Shown: piece by piece, positions 8,547 through 18,700 of the stretch | How the letters are laid out: every line of letters starts with the position of its first letter | How positions within the stretch are numbered: position 1 is the first letter of the stretch | Assembly: GCA_010672825.2 (NCBI GenBank) | Contig: JAAHFU020000002.1 | Coordinates: forward strand, 1,500,001 to 1,564,000 | Direction: 5' to 3' | Length of the DNA: 64,000 nucleotides | DNA from: Leptolyngbya sp. SIO1E4 | GTDB taxonomy: Bacteria; Cyanobacteriota; Cyanobacteriia; Phormidesmidales; Phormidesmidaceae | Made by a program: the position numbers and the translations under genes | The notes under the pieces: generated by a model | Database searches by the model: none | Seen by the model: only the letters and a program-made list of their open reading frames with translations | What the model was told of the DNA's origin: nothing

Positions 8547-9779
8547 GTGAGTATGGCCATGGATTTTCTTGCGACCCCCCATCTGTGGGTACTGTATGAC
8601 ACCCCCGATGATTCAGCCCCATTCAGGAATGTCGGTAATGCAGGCTGGCCTTTATGGTTCTCTGGACGGTCACAGACCCTGGCATTAGCCGGGGCGATCG
8701 CGTTAGCGCTGACCAGTTCTCAGCTCCAGGCCCAGACTTTTCCTGGGGCAGGCACGGCCTACATTGCCCCACCTTTTGGCTATAACGTCAATATTCGCAA
8801 TGGCCCTGGTGTGCAATACCCGGCTGTCAACACCTTGAGCAGGGGAACCCCTATTGCCGTGACTGGCAGCTATGCTAACGGCTGGGCACAACTTGCCGAT
8901 GGTACTTGGGTCGCCGGTAATTTGATCAACGCGACACCACCTAATGTCAGTGCCAACACCGTTTACAGTGCCTATATTGCCCCTCTGCCGGGCTACAACG
9001 TGAACATTCGCAGAGGTCCCGGCACCCAATACCCTGTGGTGAATACCCTGGGTCGGGGCACGCGCATCACGATTACCGGACGCTATGCCAATGGCTGGGC
9101 GCAACTGACCGATGCGACTTGGGTCGCTAATCGCTTTATTCAGGCGGAACCCCCTGCTGCCTTGGCTGCCACACCGGCTCAGCCAGGGTATTTGCAAGTT
9201 GGCAGCCAAGGTGCTGTCGTGACAGAGTTGCAGGCACGATTGAAAACGTTGGCCTATTTACCGGCTGAGTTTGTGCCCGATGGCGTTTTTGGAGAGGGCA
9301 CCGCGCAGTCAGTCAGTCAGTTTCAGCAGAGAAACGGGTTGCTGGTTGACGGCATTGCTGGCCCCCAGACCCTGGAGGTGCTTTACAGCGACGCTGCGAT
9401 CGCCAATGTCAACCAGCCGGAGCCTTCTCCGGCCCCCGAACCTGCTCCTGAGCCGGAGCCTGAGCCAGCGCCAGAGCCAACGCCAGAACCTTCGCCAACG
9501 CCGGAGCCTTCGCCAACGCCAGAACCCTCGCCAGCACCTGAACCGTCTCCTTTACCCGAACCTGAACCGTCTCCCTTAGAGCCAGGGGCGCGACGGGAGG
9601 TGCAAGTTGCGGCTAACAATGATACGGAGGCCATTGTCTTTTCAGGCCCAGGAACTGAACACGATCTGATAGGTTTTGTGACCAATGGCAGCGTTGTCAA
9701 TATCACCGGGCGGTTTGAGAATGGCTGGGCAGAACTAGAAGACGGTAGCTGGATCCATACGGACTTTTTAGCTCTCTAA
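8547..9779 (+). CDS. Exported SH3b / peptidoglycan-binding protein with Pro-Glu repeat linker
   Basis: A 410-residue protein whose signal peptide follows an unusually long N region (about 1-45), with the hydrophobic core LALAGAIALALTSS and a cleavage site near LQAQT. Order of domains: SH3b repeat 1 (about 72-130) and SH3b repeat 2 (about 138-198), nearly identical to each other in GYNVNIR.GPG.QYP.VNTL; a PG_binding_1 domain (about 208-272) with the typical VTELQARL, DGVFGEGTAQSV and DGIAGPQTLEVL; a Pro-Glu-Pro/Ser repeat linker (about 288-345); and a third SH3-like module to the end (NGWAELEDGSWI). These modules bind peptidoglycan, so the protein probably sits in the wall. No hydrolase domain is present. 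GTG at 8547 or ATG at 8553/8559 are possible starts. Confidence 0.85.
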   Translation: MSMAMDFLATPHLWVLYDTPDDSAPFRNVGNAGWPLWFSGRSQTLALAGAIALALTSSQLQAQTFPGAGTAYIAPPFGYNVNIRNGPGVQYPAVNTLSRGTPIAVTGSYANGWAQLADGTWVAGNLINATPPNVSANTVYSAYIAPLPGYNVNIRRGPGTQYPVVNTLGRGTRITITGRYANGWAQLTDATWVANRFIQAEPPAALAATPAQPGYLQVGSQGAVVTELQARLKTLAYLPAEFVPDGVFGEGTAQSVSQFQQRNGLLVDGIAGPQTLEVLYSDAAIANVNQPEPSPAPEPAPEPEPEPAPEPTPEPSPTPEPSPTPEPSPAPEPSPLPEPEPSPLEPGARREVQVAANNDTEAIVFSGPGTEHDLIGFVTNGSVVNITGRFENGWAELEDGSWIHTDFLAL

Positions 9780-9970
9780 TTTAGATCTCTAGAAGACTGT
9801 TCTGGACAGAATAGAACAATAATTATTGATGAAAGTGATAAGGGCTCTTAAACTTGTCAGAGTCCTCATCGCTAACAAAACTAAGTGGCATCGTCAGATC
9901 ACCTGTAGGTTTTGGGCTCATTTAAACTAGCGTCGTAACAGATATCCTGAGAAAGTAAAACCTTAAGGGC

Positions 9971-12900
9971 ATGAGCCATTTCGAAGATCTAGAGGGGACA
10001 AAGACTGAGAAAGAACGCCAAAAAGCCTTGCCTTGTCCCCTTTCATCAAGAGCCGTGATTGATTGCCAGCCGCTTAAGGTTGCTCCTGATACGCCTCTAC
10101 TAGAGGTCATCACTCTGATGAGTCAAGGGAGTCGAGGGGGCAGTCGTGATACCTCGACTCCCCAGCATTCAGCTCCCGCTCCAGGTCAGCCTCAAACTCA
10201 GCGATCGAGCTACATCCTGGTAGTTTCTGGGCAGCAGCTTGTAGGCATTGTGACTGAACGAGATGTGGTTAAGCTCACTGCCCAAGGGACTAATCTCACC
10301 GGCTTCCTGGTTGCCGACGTGATGACTCAACAGCTCATTACGCTGCAGGAATCCTGTTTGCAGCATCCCCTGACAGTGCTGGGTGTCTTTCGCCAGCATC
10401 GCATTCGGCATCTACCAATTCTGAATGAACACGGTCAATTGGTGGGCGTTGTGACACCCAATAGCATCCGTCGTACGCTGCAATCTACCGATCTGTTCAG
10501 ACTCCGCCGGGTCGATGAGGTGATGGCCACCCAAGTCATTGACGCCCCACCTGAGACAACGGTGCTCAGCTTGGCTCAACTCATGGCTACTCATCGGGTG
10601 AGTTGTGTGGTGATTACCCAAAAAAGGGACTCAACCTCGACGTCTAGTCCATCACCTGTGGGTATCGTGACTGAACGCGACATTGTCCAATTTCAAGCCC
10701 TTGGGCTGAATTTAAGTACCCTGCAAGCTCAAGCCGTCATGAGTACGCCGCTCAGGTGTTTGAGTTCCCAAGACTCTTTATGGAAAGCCCATCAAACGAT
10801 GGAGCAAATGCGAGTGAGGCGCCTGGTTGTGACGAACGATCACGGTGCCTTGGCCGGCATCTTAACGCAAACTAATATTCTGGCCGCGCTTGATCCTGCC
10901 GAAATGCAGAAAACCATTGCCGTTCTCCAGCAGCAGGTAGAGCAGCTACAAGATGAAAGGATGCAGTGGTTACAAACCCGTGCGGCATACCTTGAAAGTC
11001 AGGTGCAGGTCACGGAACAGCGCTACACAAACTTAGCTAAAGTAGCTCCCGTTGGAATTTTTCAGACAGATGCGGACGGTAATTTTCTATACGTCAACGA
11101 TCGCTGGTGTCAGCTTGCTGGGCTTACCCTTGAAGCAGCCAGGGGCACAGGATGGATTCAAGGACTCCACCCCGAAGATCGGGAACATGTTGCAGCGACC
11201 TGGTATCGATCCGCCCAAACCCAAGCCCCGTTCTGCCTAGAATATCGCTTCCAATCCCCTACGGGTAAAATAACGTGGGTTTTTGGGCGGGCCGTCGCAG
11301 AGACCGAGAATACTGAACGTGTCAGTGGCTATATCGGCACGATTACAGACATAACAGAACTCAAACAGGCTGAAACTGCATTGCAGCAACTCAATCAGGA
11401 ACTTGAAGCCAGAGTTGAACGACGGACTGCAGAACTGGAAGCCAGCAAAGAGTTGGCTCAGGTTACCCTGCACTCTATCGGGGACGCGGTCATTACGACC
11501 AACGCCTTGGGCCAGGTTGAGTACATCAATCCGGTGGCAGAGCGATTGACGGGGTGGGAGGTGACGGCTGCGAGGGGACAACCGCTGACAACCATATTTC
11601 AAATTGTGGATGAAATCACACAAGAGCCCGTAAACAACCCGGTTGAATGCATTTTGCGCGAAGGCTGTGTAGACTGCTTAACCCACCATCCGCTGTTGAT
11701 TTCCAAAGATGGCGGAGAATACAGCATCGAAGATTCTGCTGCACCCATTCGCGATCGCCAGGGTGGAATGATCGGCGCGGTCATGGTCTTTCGGGATGTG
11801 ACGCAATCTCGCCAGCTGGCGCATCAGCTCTCATGGCAGGCCAGACATGATGCCTTAACCGGCTTAGCGAATCGACGGCAATTTGAGCAAGACCTGACAG
11901 AAACCTTGCAGGTTGTACAACAGGGGAATCAGGTTCATGTTCTGTGCTACCTCGATTTAGACCAGTTCAAGGTCGTCAATGATACCTGTGGCCACACAGC
12001 CGGAGATGAACTCTTACGCCAAATCTCGCGATTACTCAGGGGGCAGATTCGCGCGATGGATACCCTGGCCCGTTTAGGGGGAGATGAGTTTGGCATCTTG
12101 CTGAAGCACTGTCCGTTAGAACAGGCTGAGATCATCACCGAAAAGCTTCGCAAAGCCGTTCAGAATTTCCGCTTTCTTTGGCAAGACAGGACGTTCAGTA
12201 TTGGGGTCAGTATTGGGTTGGTGGCGCTTGACGCTGAAAGCTGCACCCTTGCGGAGGTCTTGAGCGCGGCAGATGCCGCTTGCTATGCAGCAAAAGATCG
12301 AGGCCGAAACCGTATTCACATCTACCAAATAGATGATTCTGAATTAGTTAGACAGCGCGGAGAACGACGGTGGAGCGTTCGTATCAAACAGGCTCTAGAG
12401 GACGATCGCTTTTGCCTATATCGTCAGCTCATTGCGCCGATGATCCCCCCTCAGGAGGCTCAACCGACTCACTATGAAGTCCTCTTGCGGATGGTTGATC
12501 GACAAGGGGAACTGATCCTGCCAGACGCCTTTATCCCGGCAGCAGAACGCTATGATTTAATGCCTCATATTGATCGCTGGGTTGTGCAAACGGTTTTTGC
12601 CCAGCTTGAGCGTTCTCAACAGTTGCCATCATCGGTCTGTGAAATGGCTCCTGGCACCGTGTATTTAATCAATCTCTCTGGGGCCAGCGTAGGGGATGCT
12701 CAATTTCTAGACTTTCTGAAGGAATTATTTGTTCAATACGCGGTGTTCCCTCAAACGATTGGCTTTGAAATTACGGAGACCGCTGCGATCGCAAATCTTG
12801 ATCAAGCCACTCATTTCATTCATGAACTCAAGCGGCTCGGTTGCTCTTTTGCACTCGATGATTTTGGCAGCGGAATGTCGTCGTTTGGCTATCTCAAAGC

Positions 12901-13132
12901 CCTGCCTGTCGATTACCTGAAAATCGATGGCAAATTCGTCAAAGATATTATGGATGACCCAGCGACCTATGCCATTGTGGAATCTATTCACCATATCGGG
13001 CATGTGATGGGGCTTAAAACCATTGCGGAGTCGGTTGAAAACCCGAGCCTCCAAGAACACCTCGGCACAATCGGAGTGGATTATGTGCAAGGCTATGGCA
13101 TTGCACAGCCCTGCCCGTTGACCCTAAGCTGA
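9971..13132 (+). CDS. CBS-PAS-PAS-GGDEF-EAL c-di-GMP signalling protein
   Basis: A 1053-residue cytoplasmic multidomain protein. Two CBS pairs cover about 25-165 and 170-315 (GIVTERDVVKL and GIVTERDIVQF are the clearest CBS ends), followed by a coiled coil and a PAS/PAC unit (about 350-475), a second coiled coil (about 470-495), a second PAS (about 495-615), GGDEF (about 625-785) and EAL (about 795-1045). The cyclase motif RLGGDEFG is intact and preceded by RAMD five residues upstream, a canonical inhibitory I-site. The phosphodiesterase domain keeps EVLLR (ExLxR), INLSG, EITET, DDFGSG and LKIDGKFV, so both activities could be real. CBS pairs bind adenine nucleotides, suggesting coupling of energy state to c-di-GMP. 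It is a single gene with about 190 bases upstream. Confidence 0.92.
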   Translation: MSHFEDLEGTKTEKERQKALPCPLSSRAVIDCQPLKVAPDTPLLEVITLMSQGSRGGSRDTSTPQHSAPAPGQPQTQRSSYILVVSGQQLVGIVTERDVVKLTAQGTNLTGFLVADVMTQQLITLQESCLQHPLTVLGVFRQHRIRHLPILNEHGQLVGVVTPNSIRRTLQSTDLFRLRRVDEVMATQVIDAPPETTVLSLAQLMATHRVSCVVITQKRDSTSTSSPSPVGIVTERDIVQFQALGLNLSTLQAQAVMSTPLRCLSSQDSLWKAHQTMEQMRVRRLVVTNDHGALAGILTQTNILAALDPAEMQKTIAVLQQQVEQLQDERMQWLQTRAAYLESQVQVTEQRYTNLAKVAPVGIFQTDADGNFLYVNDRWCQLAGLTLEAARGTGWIQGLHPEDREHVAATWYRSAQTQAPFCLEYRFQSPTGKITWVFGRAVAETENTERVSGYIGTITDITELKQAETALQQLNQELEARVERRTAELEASKELAQVTLHSIGDAVITTNALGQVEYINPVAERLTGWEVTAARGQPLTTIFQIVDEITQEPVNNPVECILREGCVDCLTHHPLLISKDGGEYSIEDSAAPIRDRQGGMIGAVMVFRDVTQSRQLAHQLSWQARHDALTGLANRRQFEQDLTETLQVVQQGNQVHVLCYLDLDQFKVVNDTCGHTAGDELLRQISRLLRGQIRAMDTLARLGGDEFGILLKHCPLEQAEIITEKLRKAVQNFRFLWQDRTFSIGVSIGLVALDAESCTLAEVLSAADAACYAAKDRGRNRIHIYQIDDSELVRQRGERRWSVRIKQALEDDRFCLYRQLIAPMIPPQEAQPTHYEVLLRMVDRQGELILPDAFIPAAERYDLMPHIDRWVVQTVFAQLERSQQLPSSVCEMAPGTVYLINLSGASVGDAQFLDFLKELFVQYAVFPQTIGFEITETAAIANLDQATHFIHELKRLGCSFALDDFGSGMSSFGYLKALPVDYLKIDGKFVKDIMDDPATYAIVESIHHIGHVMGLKTIAESVENPSLQEHLGTIGVDYVQGYGIAQPCPLTLS

Positions 13133-13281
13133 GTGTTTATTGAAGCGATAAGGAAGGTCGCCCTCTCTCTCCCTAGGCCCGATATCGAATGTGTCTGTAG
13201 GATCGATTCCTGTTCACCCCTTGCCCTTAGACGATTGAAATAGTTCAAGCCGTTTTACTGTTCAACACCTGAGCGATCGCC

Positions 13282-13794
13282 TTGTTAACTCTCCGTGACC
13301 TGCCCAAATATGAAGCGCTGCTAGCGCTAGCGCGGCAATATCCCAACCTCAATATCACTGCTGTTGAGACCTGCTTCATGTTTTTGAGAACAGCAACGGA
13401 TGTTTATGGGGTGATGGACACTCATTTTGCTGAGTATCAGCTGTCTATGGGCAAATTTATTGTGCTGATGCTCTTGCGATGCAGCGGAGACGGATTGACC
13501 CCGTCAGAGTGCGCCGACCGGGCTGGGGTTACCCGGGGTACCATCACCGGCTTGCTAGATGGTTTGCAGCGCGATCACTTGATTGAGAGGCATCCCCATC
13601 CCAGCGATCGCCGCTGCTCGATTGTGTGCCTGACGAAGAAAGGTTGGGCACTGCTGGATAAAATGCTGCCTCAGCATTTTCAATTTATCGCGACCCTCTT
13701 CTCTCCCCTCAGCCAGGCAGAACAGCGGCAGCTATTTGACCTGCTGGCAAAATTGATGGGGAGTGCCCGTGGCATCGCAGAGCACCAGAAATAG
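13282..13794 (+). CDS. MarR-family transcriptional regulator
   Basis: A 170-residue winged-helix protein. The dimerisation helix (about 28-60) is followed by the HTH (TPSECADRAGVTRGTITGLL, about 73-92) and the wing HPHPSDRRCSIVCLTKKG with the conserved D-R motif. An in-frame TGA at 13270-13272 limits the start; the only reasonable start is TTG at 13282, as no ATG occurs before residue 34. MarR proteins repress efflux and redox genes and release DNA on binding small phenolic ligands or on oxidation. The downstream genes on the same strand are an RND adaptor, an RND pump and a nitroreductase, which are natural targets. A palindrome at 13820-13835 lies 25 bases past its stop. Confidence 0.88.
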   Translation: MLTLRDLPKYEALLALARQYPNLNITAVETCFMFLRTATDVYGVMDTHFAEYQLSMGKFIVLMLLRCSGDGLTPSECADRAGVTRGTITGLLDGLQRDHLIERHPHPSDRRCSIVCLTKKGWALLDKMLPQHFQFIATLFSPLSQAEQRQLFDLLAKLMGSARGIAEHQK

Positions 13795-14351
13795 AGACCT
13801 TAGAGGATGACCACCGGTTTTCAGATCGATCTGAATCTGAATAGAGAACAAGCAACAATCTCGATTGAGAACACTAAAATAGTTTTTATGAAAGATTACG
13901 CAGCTCTGCTATAGTATATTTGCACTAAAACACGTTTTTGGCACTGATACTCCCTTGCACGCATGCGCCATAGAAGCTTGTTGTCTAGAGGCTTCTTGGT
14001 CGTTTAAGCAGCTCCACTCGTATTCACTGATTTCCCGAGTGGCTCCCTATACCTTCACACACGCTTCTCTTTTGGGAGCTACTTTCTAGACATTGGCCCG
14101 GCTTGAGATTTTTGCTTATGCTCTGCAACCAGGTATGGTCTAAGGCTTATCCACTGACAGTAATTTTTCCCCGTCTCCAGGGTTTGCCCTGAGGTGACTT
14201 GTTACGAGCCTGTAACCCCTACCCTCCAGGTTTAAGCGCGTCTGAATAATCAGTATCTTTCTAGCCGCAGCCAAAAAAGGTAGTAAGGTGCCTTATCATA
14301 TTGAGAAACGTCTAAACCGTTCAGTTTACTTCTGTCCTTTTCTATCGGGTC
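13795..14351. other. 557-base leader region upstream of the efflux genes
   Basis: No credible gene is seen here. The stretch holds the 16-base palindrome at 13820-13835, an AT-rich patch with TATAGT at about 13910 that could be a -10 element, and an imperfect palindrome TAAACCGTTCAGTTTA at 14313-14328, 23 bases before the adaptor ATG, another possible operator. The long spacing suggests a regulated promoter or leader rather than read-through from the marR-type gene. Confidence 0.4.
13820..13835. promoter_or_regulatory. 16-bp perfect palindrome, candidate regulator site
   Basis: TTCAGATCGATCTGAA is its own reverse complement and is followed at once by a further TCTGAA. It lies just after the marR-type gene and about 515 bases before the RND adaptor start. 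Size and symmetry fit a MarR dimer, but a role in marR transcript ending is also possible. Confidence 0.35.
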
Positions 14352-15722
14352 ATGACCTCACCAGACTTTTCATCATCACAGCCTCTGCAGCCCATTATGG
14401 CGAGCGATCGCCGCTCAGGGCCGCCTCGGTGGCTGCTCGCAGGCGGCCTCGGTCTTTTGCTGTTGGGCGGTGGCTTCATTGTCTGGCGGTTAATGGGTGC
14501 TCGTGGTGGCCCCCCGATGGGGATGCCACCTGGCGTGGCGGTGGGCTTAGAGCCTGTTCAAGTAGGGCAGGTGCAAGATAGTTCTGAATTTTTAGGAAGT
14601 TTGGAGGCAGAGACAGGGGTTGTTCTGCAGCCGGAGGTTTCGGGGCGTGTGACCCAGGTATTTGTTTCGTCAGGCGAGCGCGTCGACCCAGGTACCCCGA
14701 TTGTGCTTATTAGCCCTGATCGTACTCAGGCTGAGGTTAATGCAGCTCAGGCGAACGTGACCGCTGCCCGAGCCGCTCGGGACGCTGCTGCTGCTAACCT
14801 GAGATCGCTGCAAGAACGTCAGGCTGAGCGCGAGGCCGAGCTGCTGCTGCGGCAAGAAGAGTACGACCGTACAGCCACATTGGTTGAGCAGGGGGCGTTG
14901 TCTCAGCAAAATTTGGACTTTGCCAATCGTGACCTGGATGTTGCCCGGGCTGGCCTCACCACTGCTCAAGAAGAAATTGCAGCGGCCCAAGCGAGCCTGA
15001 GCCAATCAGAGGCGGCCCTGGCGGAAGCGAGCGCTAACCGAGCGGCAGCCCAGGAAAACCTGCAAGATCGCACAGTGGTTGCCCCCATCGCCGGAGCTGT
15101 GGGTGACCTTGAAGTTAAGTTAGGGGAGTATGTCACTCCCAATAACGAAATCACCCGAATCATAGAAAATAACACGCTGGAGTTAGAGTTAGAAGTCTCC
15201 ATTGACTCTCGCGATCGCCTCAGCCTTGGGCTTCCCGTCGAACTCATTGCCGTCAATGGAGAAGAGGTCATCTCCACCGGCAGTGTTACCTTCATCTCGC
15301 CCCAAACCGATGCTTCTACCCAAACCGTACTGATTGAAGCGCAATTTGAAAACGCCGACGGACGTCTACAGGATGCTCAGCGAGTAGATGCTCGCATTAT
15401 CTGGTCAGAGCAAACTGGGGTGCTGGTGCCCACCAGTGCCATTACTCGCTTAGGGGGGCAGACTTTTGTCTATGTTGCCGAAGCGGGTAGCCCTGAAGAA
15501 TTGCCGCCCCCGGAGGCGATTCCGCCAGGAATGTCTGCCCCCGACCAAGTGGCGCGACTCCGCCCTGTGGAATTAGGGGCCATTCAAGGCAATAGCCACC
15601 ACGTCCTGAGCGGGTTAGAACCGGGTGAAACCATTGTGGTTTCAGGCATTCTGAACTTGCAAGACGGCATGCCCATTTTGCCCCAATCTGCAGAATCGGA
15701 TCAGACAACGCTTGAACCCTAG
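14352..15722 (+). CDS. RND efflux periplasmic adaptor (membrane fusion protein)
   Basis: A 456-residue protein with a cytoplasmic N terminus and one membrane anchor (about 25-48, GGLGLLLLGGGFIVWRL). The biotinyl-lipoyl half motif (SGRVTQVFVSSGERVDPGTP, about 97-116) is followed by an Ala-rich coiled-coil hairpin (about 125-225, many A-x-x-A-x-A steps), the second lipoyl half (VVAPIAGAVGDLEVKLGEYV) and beta-barrel and membrane-proximal domains, with LVPTSAITRLGGQTFVYV near residue 357. This is the HlyD/AcrA type that links an inner-membrane RND pump to an outer-membrane channel. The pump gene follows after 58 bases. No outer-membrane TolC-like gene is present, so an unlinked one must be used. 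An internal ATG at 14397 is an alternative start. Confidence 0.93.
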   Translation: MTSPDFSSSQPLQPIMASDRRSGPPRWLLAGGLGLLLLGGGFIVWRLMGARGGPPMGMPPGVAVGLEPVQVGQVQDSSEFLGSLEAETGVVLQPEVSGRVTQVFVSSGERVDPGTPIVLISPDRTQAEVNAAQANVTAARAARDAAAANLRSLQERQAEREAELLLRQEEYDRTATLVEQGALSQQNLDFANRDLDVARAGLTTAQEEIAAAQASLSQSEAALAEASANRAAAQENLQDRTVVAPIAGAVGDLEVKLGEYVTPNNEITRIIENNTLELELEVSIDSRDRLSLGLPVELIAVNGEEVISTGSVTFISPQTDASTQTVLIEAQFENADGRLQDAQRVDARIIWSEQTGVLVPTSAITRLGGQTFVYVAEAGSPEELPPPEAIPPGMSAPDQVARLRPVELGAIQGNSHHVLSGLEPGETIVVSGILNLQDGMPILPQSAESDQTTLEP

Positions 15723-15780
15723 CAATTCACCATAGTCATCACAATTTGCGCGATCGCACCCTGCTTTTTAGGAACGCTCC

Positions 15781-18700
15781 ATGTTTGTCAATTTCTTCAT
15801 TAAGCGTCCAGTTTTTGCCACGGTTTGTGCCCTGATTTTGCTATTGGTTGGGGCTATCAGCATTCCTACTCTGCCCATTGCCCAGTTCCCAGAAATTAGC
15901 CCCACCCAGATTAGTGTCCGAGCCAACTATATTGGGGCCGATGCTGAGACGGTGGAGAAAACGGTCACCAATATTCTGGAGCGAGAGATCAACGGGGTTG
16001 AGGGCATGCGCTACATGACCTCTAGCAGTACCAATAATGGGGCTAGCGAAATCACCATCACCTTTGGGGCCACCCGCGATAAGGATATTGCTGCAGTTGA
16101 TGTGCAAAACCGGGTGTCTCTGGCCGAGCCACAATTGCCGGAGCCGGTGCTACAAACTGGGGTGACGGTCAGTAAGGAAACCAGCAACATTCTGCTGGCC
16201 ATGAGCCTCTATTCCGAAGATGACAGTTACGACGATATTTTTCTGAGTAACTATGCCGATCTGTATATTGTGGATGCCCTGCGGCGGGTTAACGGTGTCG
16301 GCAACGTGGTGATTTTTGGTGAACGAACCTACGCTGTGCGCATGTGGCTTGACCCCCAACGCATGGCCAGTCGAGAACTCACCGCCCAAGATGTCGTTGA
16401 TGCGCTGCAAGAGCAAAACATCCAGGTGGGGGCTGGGCAGCTGGGGCAACCGCCTTCCAATTCAGATCAGCAATTTCAAATTGATTTGCGTGCCATTAGC
16501 CGTTTGCAATCAGTTGAGCAGTTTGAAGAACTGGTGGTTAAGACGGGGGAGAGCGGCGCGCTGGTCAAGTTTAAAGACATTGGTCGGGTAGAGCTAGGGG
16601 CCGAAAACTACAACACCTTCCTGCGATTTCGCGGCAAAGAAGCTATCGGCTTAGGGATCTTTCAGTTGCCGGGCAGTAATGCTCTGGAGGTTGCTCAGGG
16701 GGTCAAGGCCACCATCGAGAACCTGTCGCAGCAGTTTCCCCCTGGTATGGAGTATGGCATTGGGTTTGACACCACTGAGTTTGTGGAGCAGTCCCTTTCG
16801 GAAGTGGTCTGGACATTGATCCAGGCCGTGGCGCTGGTGGTGTTGGTGATTTTTGTATTCCTGCAAGACTGGCGCACCACCATCATTCCCGCTGTCACGA
16901 TCCCTGTGGCCCTGATTGGGACCTTTGCCATTGTCAAAGTCTTTGGATTTTCTATCAACAGCCTGACGCTGTTTGGTCTCACCCTAGCGACCGGCATGGT
17001 GGTTGACGATGCCATTGTGGTAGTCGAAGACATTGCCCGCAAAATCCAAGATTTGGGGATGCATCCGGCGCGAGCGGCGATCGAGGCCATGCGTGAACTG
17101 ACGGGGGCGGTGATTGCCACTTCCTTAGTCTTGATGGCGGTGTTCATTCCGGTGGCGTTTTTCCCCGGGACAACTGGCGCGCTCTATCGTCAATTCGCCT
17201 TGACGATCGCCTTTGCGATCGCCCTGTCAACCTTTAATGCCCTGACGCTGACGCCGACATTGGCGGGGTTATTGCTGCGGGCAAAGCCACCTATGGGGGG
17301 CTGGCTAGGGGCCCTTTTTAACCGCTTCAACCGTTTCCTTGACTGGGTTCGAACCACTTACCGGGGCACCCTAGAGCTGCTCAATGCTGTTAAGCCCGTT
17401 GTTCTGGCGGGGTTTGTCGCCTTGCTGGTGGTGACTGGGTGGCTCTATCGCACCGTACCGTCTGCGTTTCTTCCTGACGAAGATCAGGGTTACTTCATTA
17501 CCCTGGTGCAGGCGCCCGAAGGGGTCTCGCTCAACTACACCAGTGATGTGATGAGCCAAGTGGAGGAAGAGATCTTGGCGTTACCGGGGGTTCGAGCTAC
17601 CTTTGCGGTGGGTGGATTTGGCTTTAGCGGCAACACGGTAAACAATGGCGTTGTCTTTACAACGTTAGTGCCGTGGAGTGAGCGGCAGCCGGGGCAGTCG
17701 GCCCAGGCATTGATTGGTCAACTCTTTGGTAGATTTTCGCAGATTACGGAAGCCCGGGTTTTTCCGGTCAACCCCCCTGCGATTCAAGGTTTGGGGCAGT
17801 TTGGCGGCTTTCAATATCAGCTGCAAGACCGCCAGGGCAATCTTAGCCTCGGTGCCCTGGTCGATAAGATGGGGGAATTGCTAGGTGCCGGGAATGAAAA
17901 TCCCAATTTGCAGGGGGTTTTTAGCACCTACTCTGCGGCGACCCCCCAACTGCTCATTAATGTGAATCGCGATCGCGCCAAGGCCCTGAATGTAGATATC
18001 GACGATATCTTTAATACGCTCCAAACGTATTTAGGATCTCGCTACGTCAACGACTTTACCCAGGGACAACGCACCTATCGCGTCTATGTGCAGGCAGACG
18101 AGCAGTTCCGCTCTAACCCAGATGATATTCCCAAGTTATATGTGCGCTCAGAACTGGGCGAGATGATTCCCCTAGGAAACCTGGTGGATATCACCCAGGC
18201 GACTGGGGCTCAAATCATCAACCATTACAACCTGTATCGGGCCATTGAGATTAATGGGGCTGCGGCCCAAGGGGTGAGTTCTGGGGTGGCCTTAAGCACC
18301 ATGGAAGCGCTATCGGCCCAGGTGTTGCCTCCTAGTATGGGGTACGAGTGGTCTGGCAGTTCCTTAGAAGAGATCGAATCGGGTAACCAGGCGCCCATCA
18401 TCTTTGGTCTGGGGCTAGTCTTCGTTTTCCTGGTGCTAGCAGCCCAATACGAAAGCTTTGTCGACCCGGTAGTCATTTTGTTTTCGGTGCCGCTGGCGGT
18501 TTTGGGGGCATTGCTAGCCCAAACAATGCGGGGGCTTCCTAACGATGTTTATTGCCAGATTGGTCTGGTGATGCTGATTGGTCTAGCCAGCAAAAACTCG
18601 ATTCTAATTGTTGAGTTTGCCAACCAGCTGCGCCACGAAGGCTTGCCGATTGTTAAGGCTGCCTTTGAAGCGGCTGAACAACGGATGCGACCCATTTTGA

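Noticed and set aside
8703-9209. Minus-strand 168-codon frame opposite the SH3b repeats
   Set aside because: It is the mirror of the repetitive coding strand of the SH3b/peptidoglycan-binding gene; repeated sequence keeps it open by symmetry.
9383-9706. Minus-strand Gly-Ser-rich frame
   Set aside because: Complement of the Pro-Glu repeat linker; its Gly-Ser-Gly content is a direct result of that.
17341-17360. tRNA-like GGTTCGAACC stretch
   Set aside because: It lies inside the RND pump gene and has no surrounding cloverleaf.
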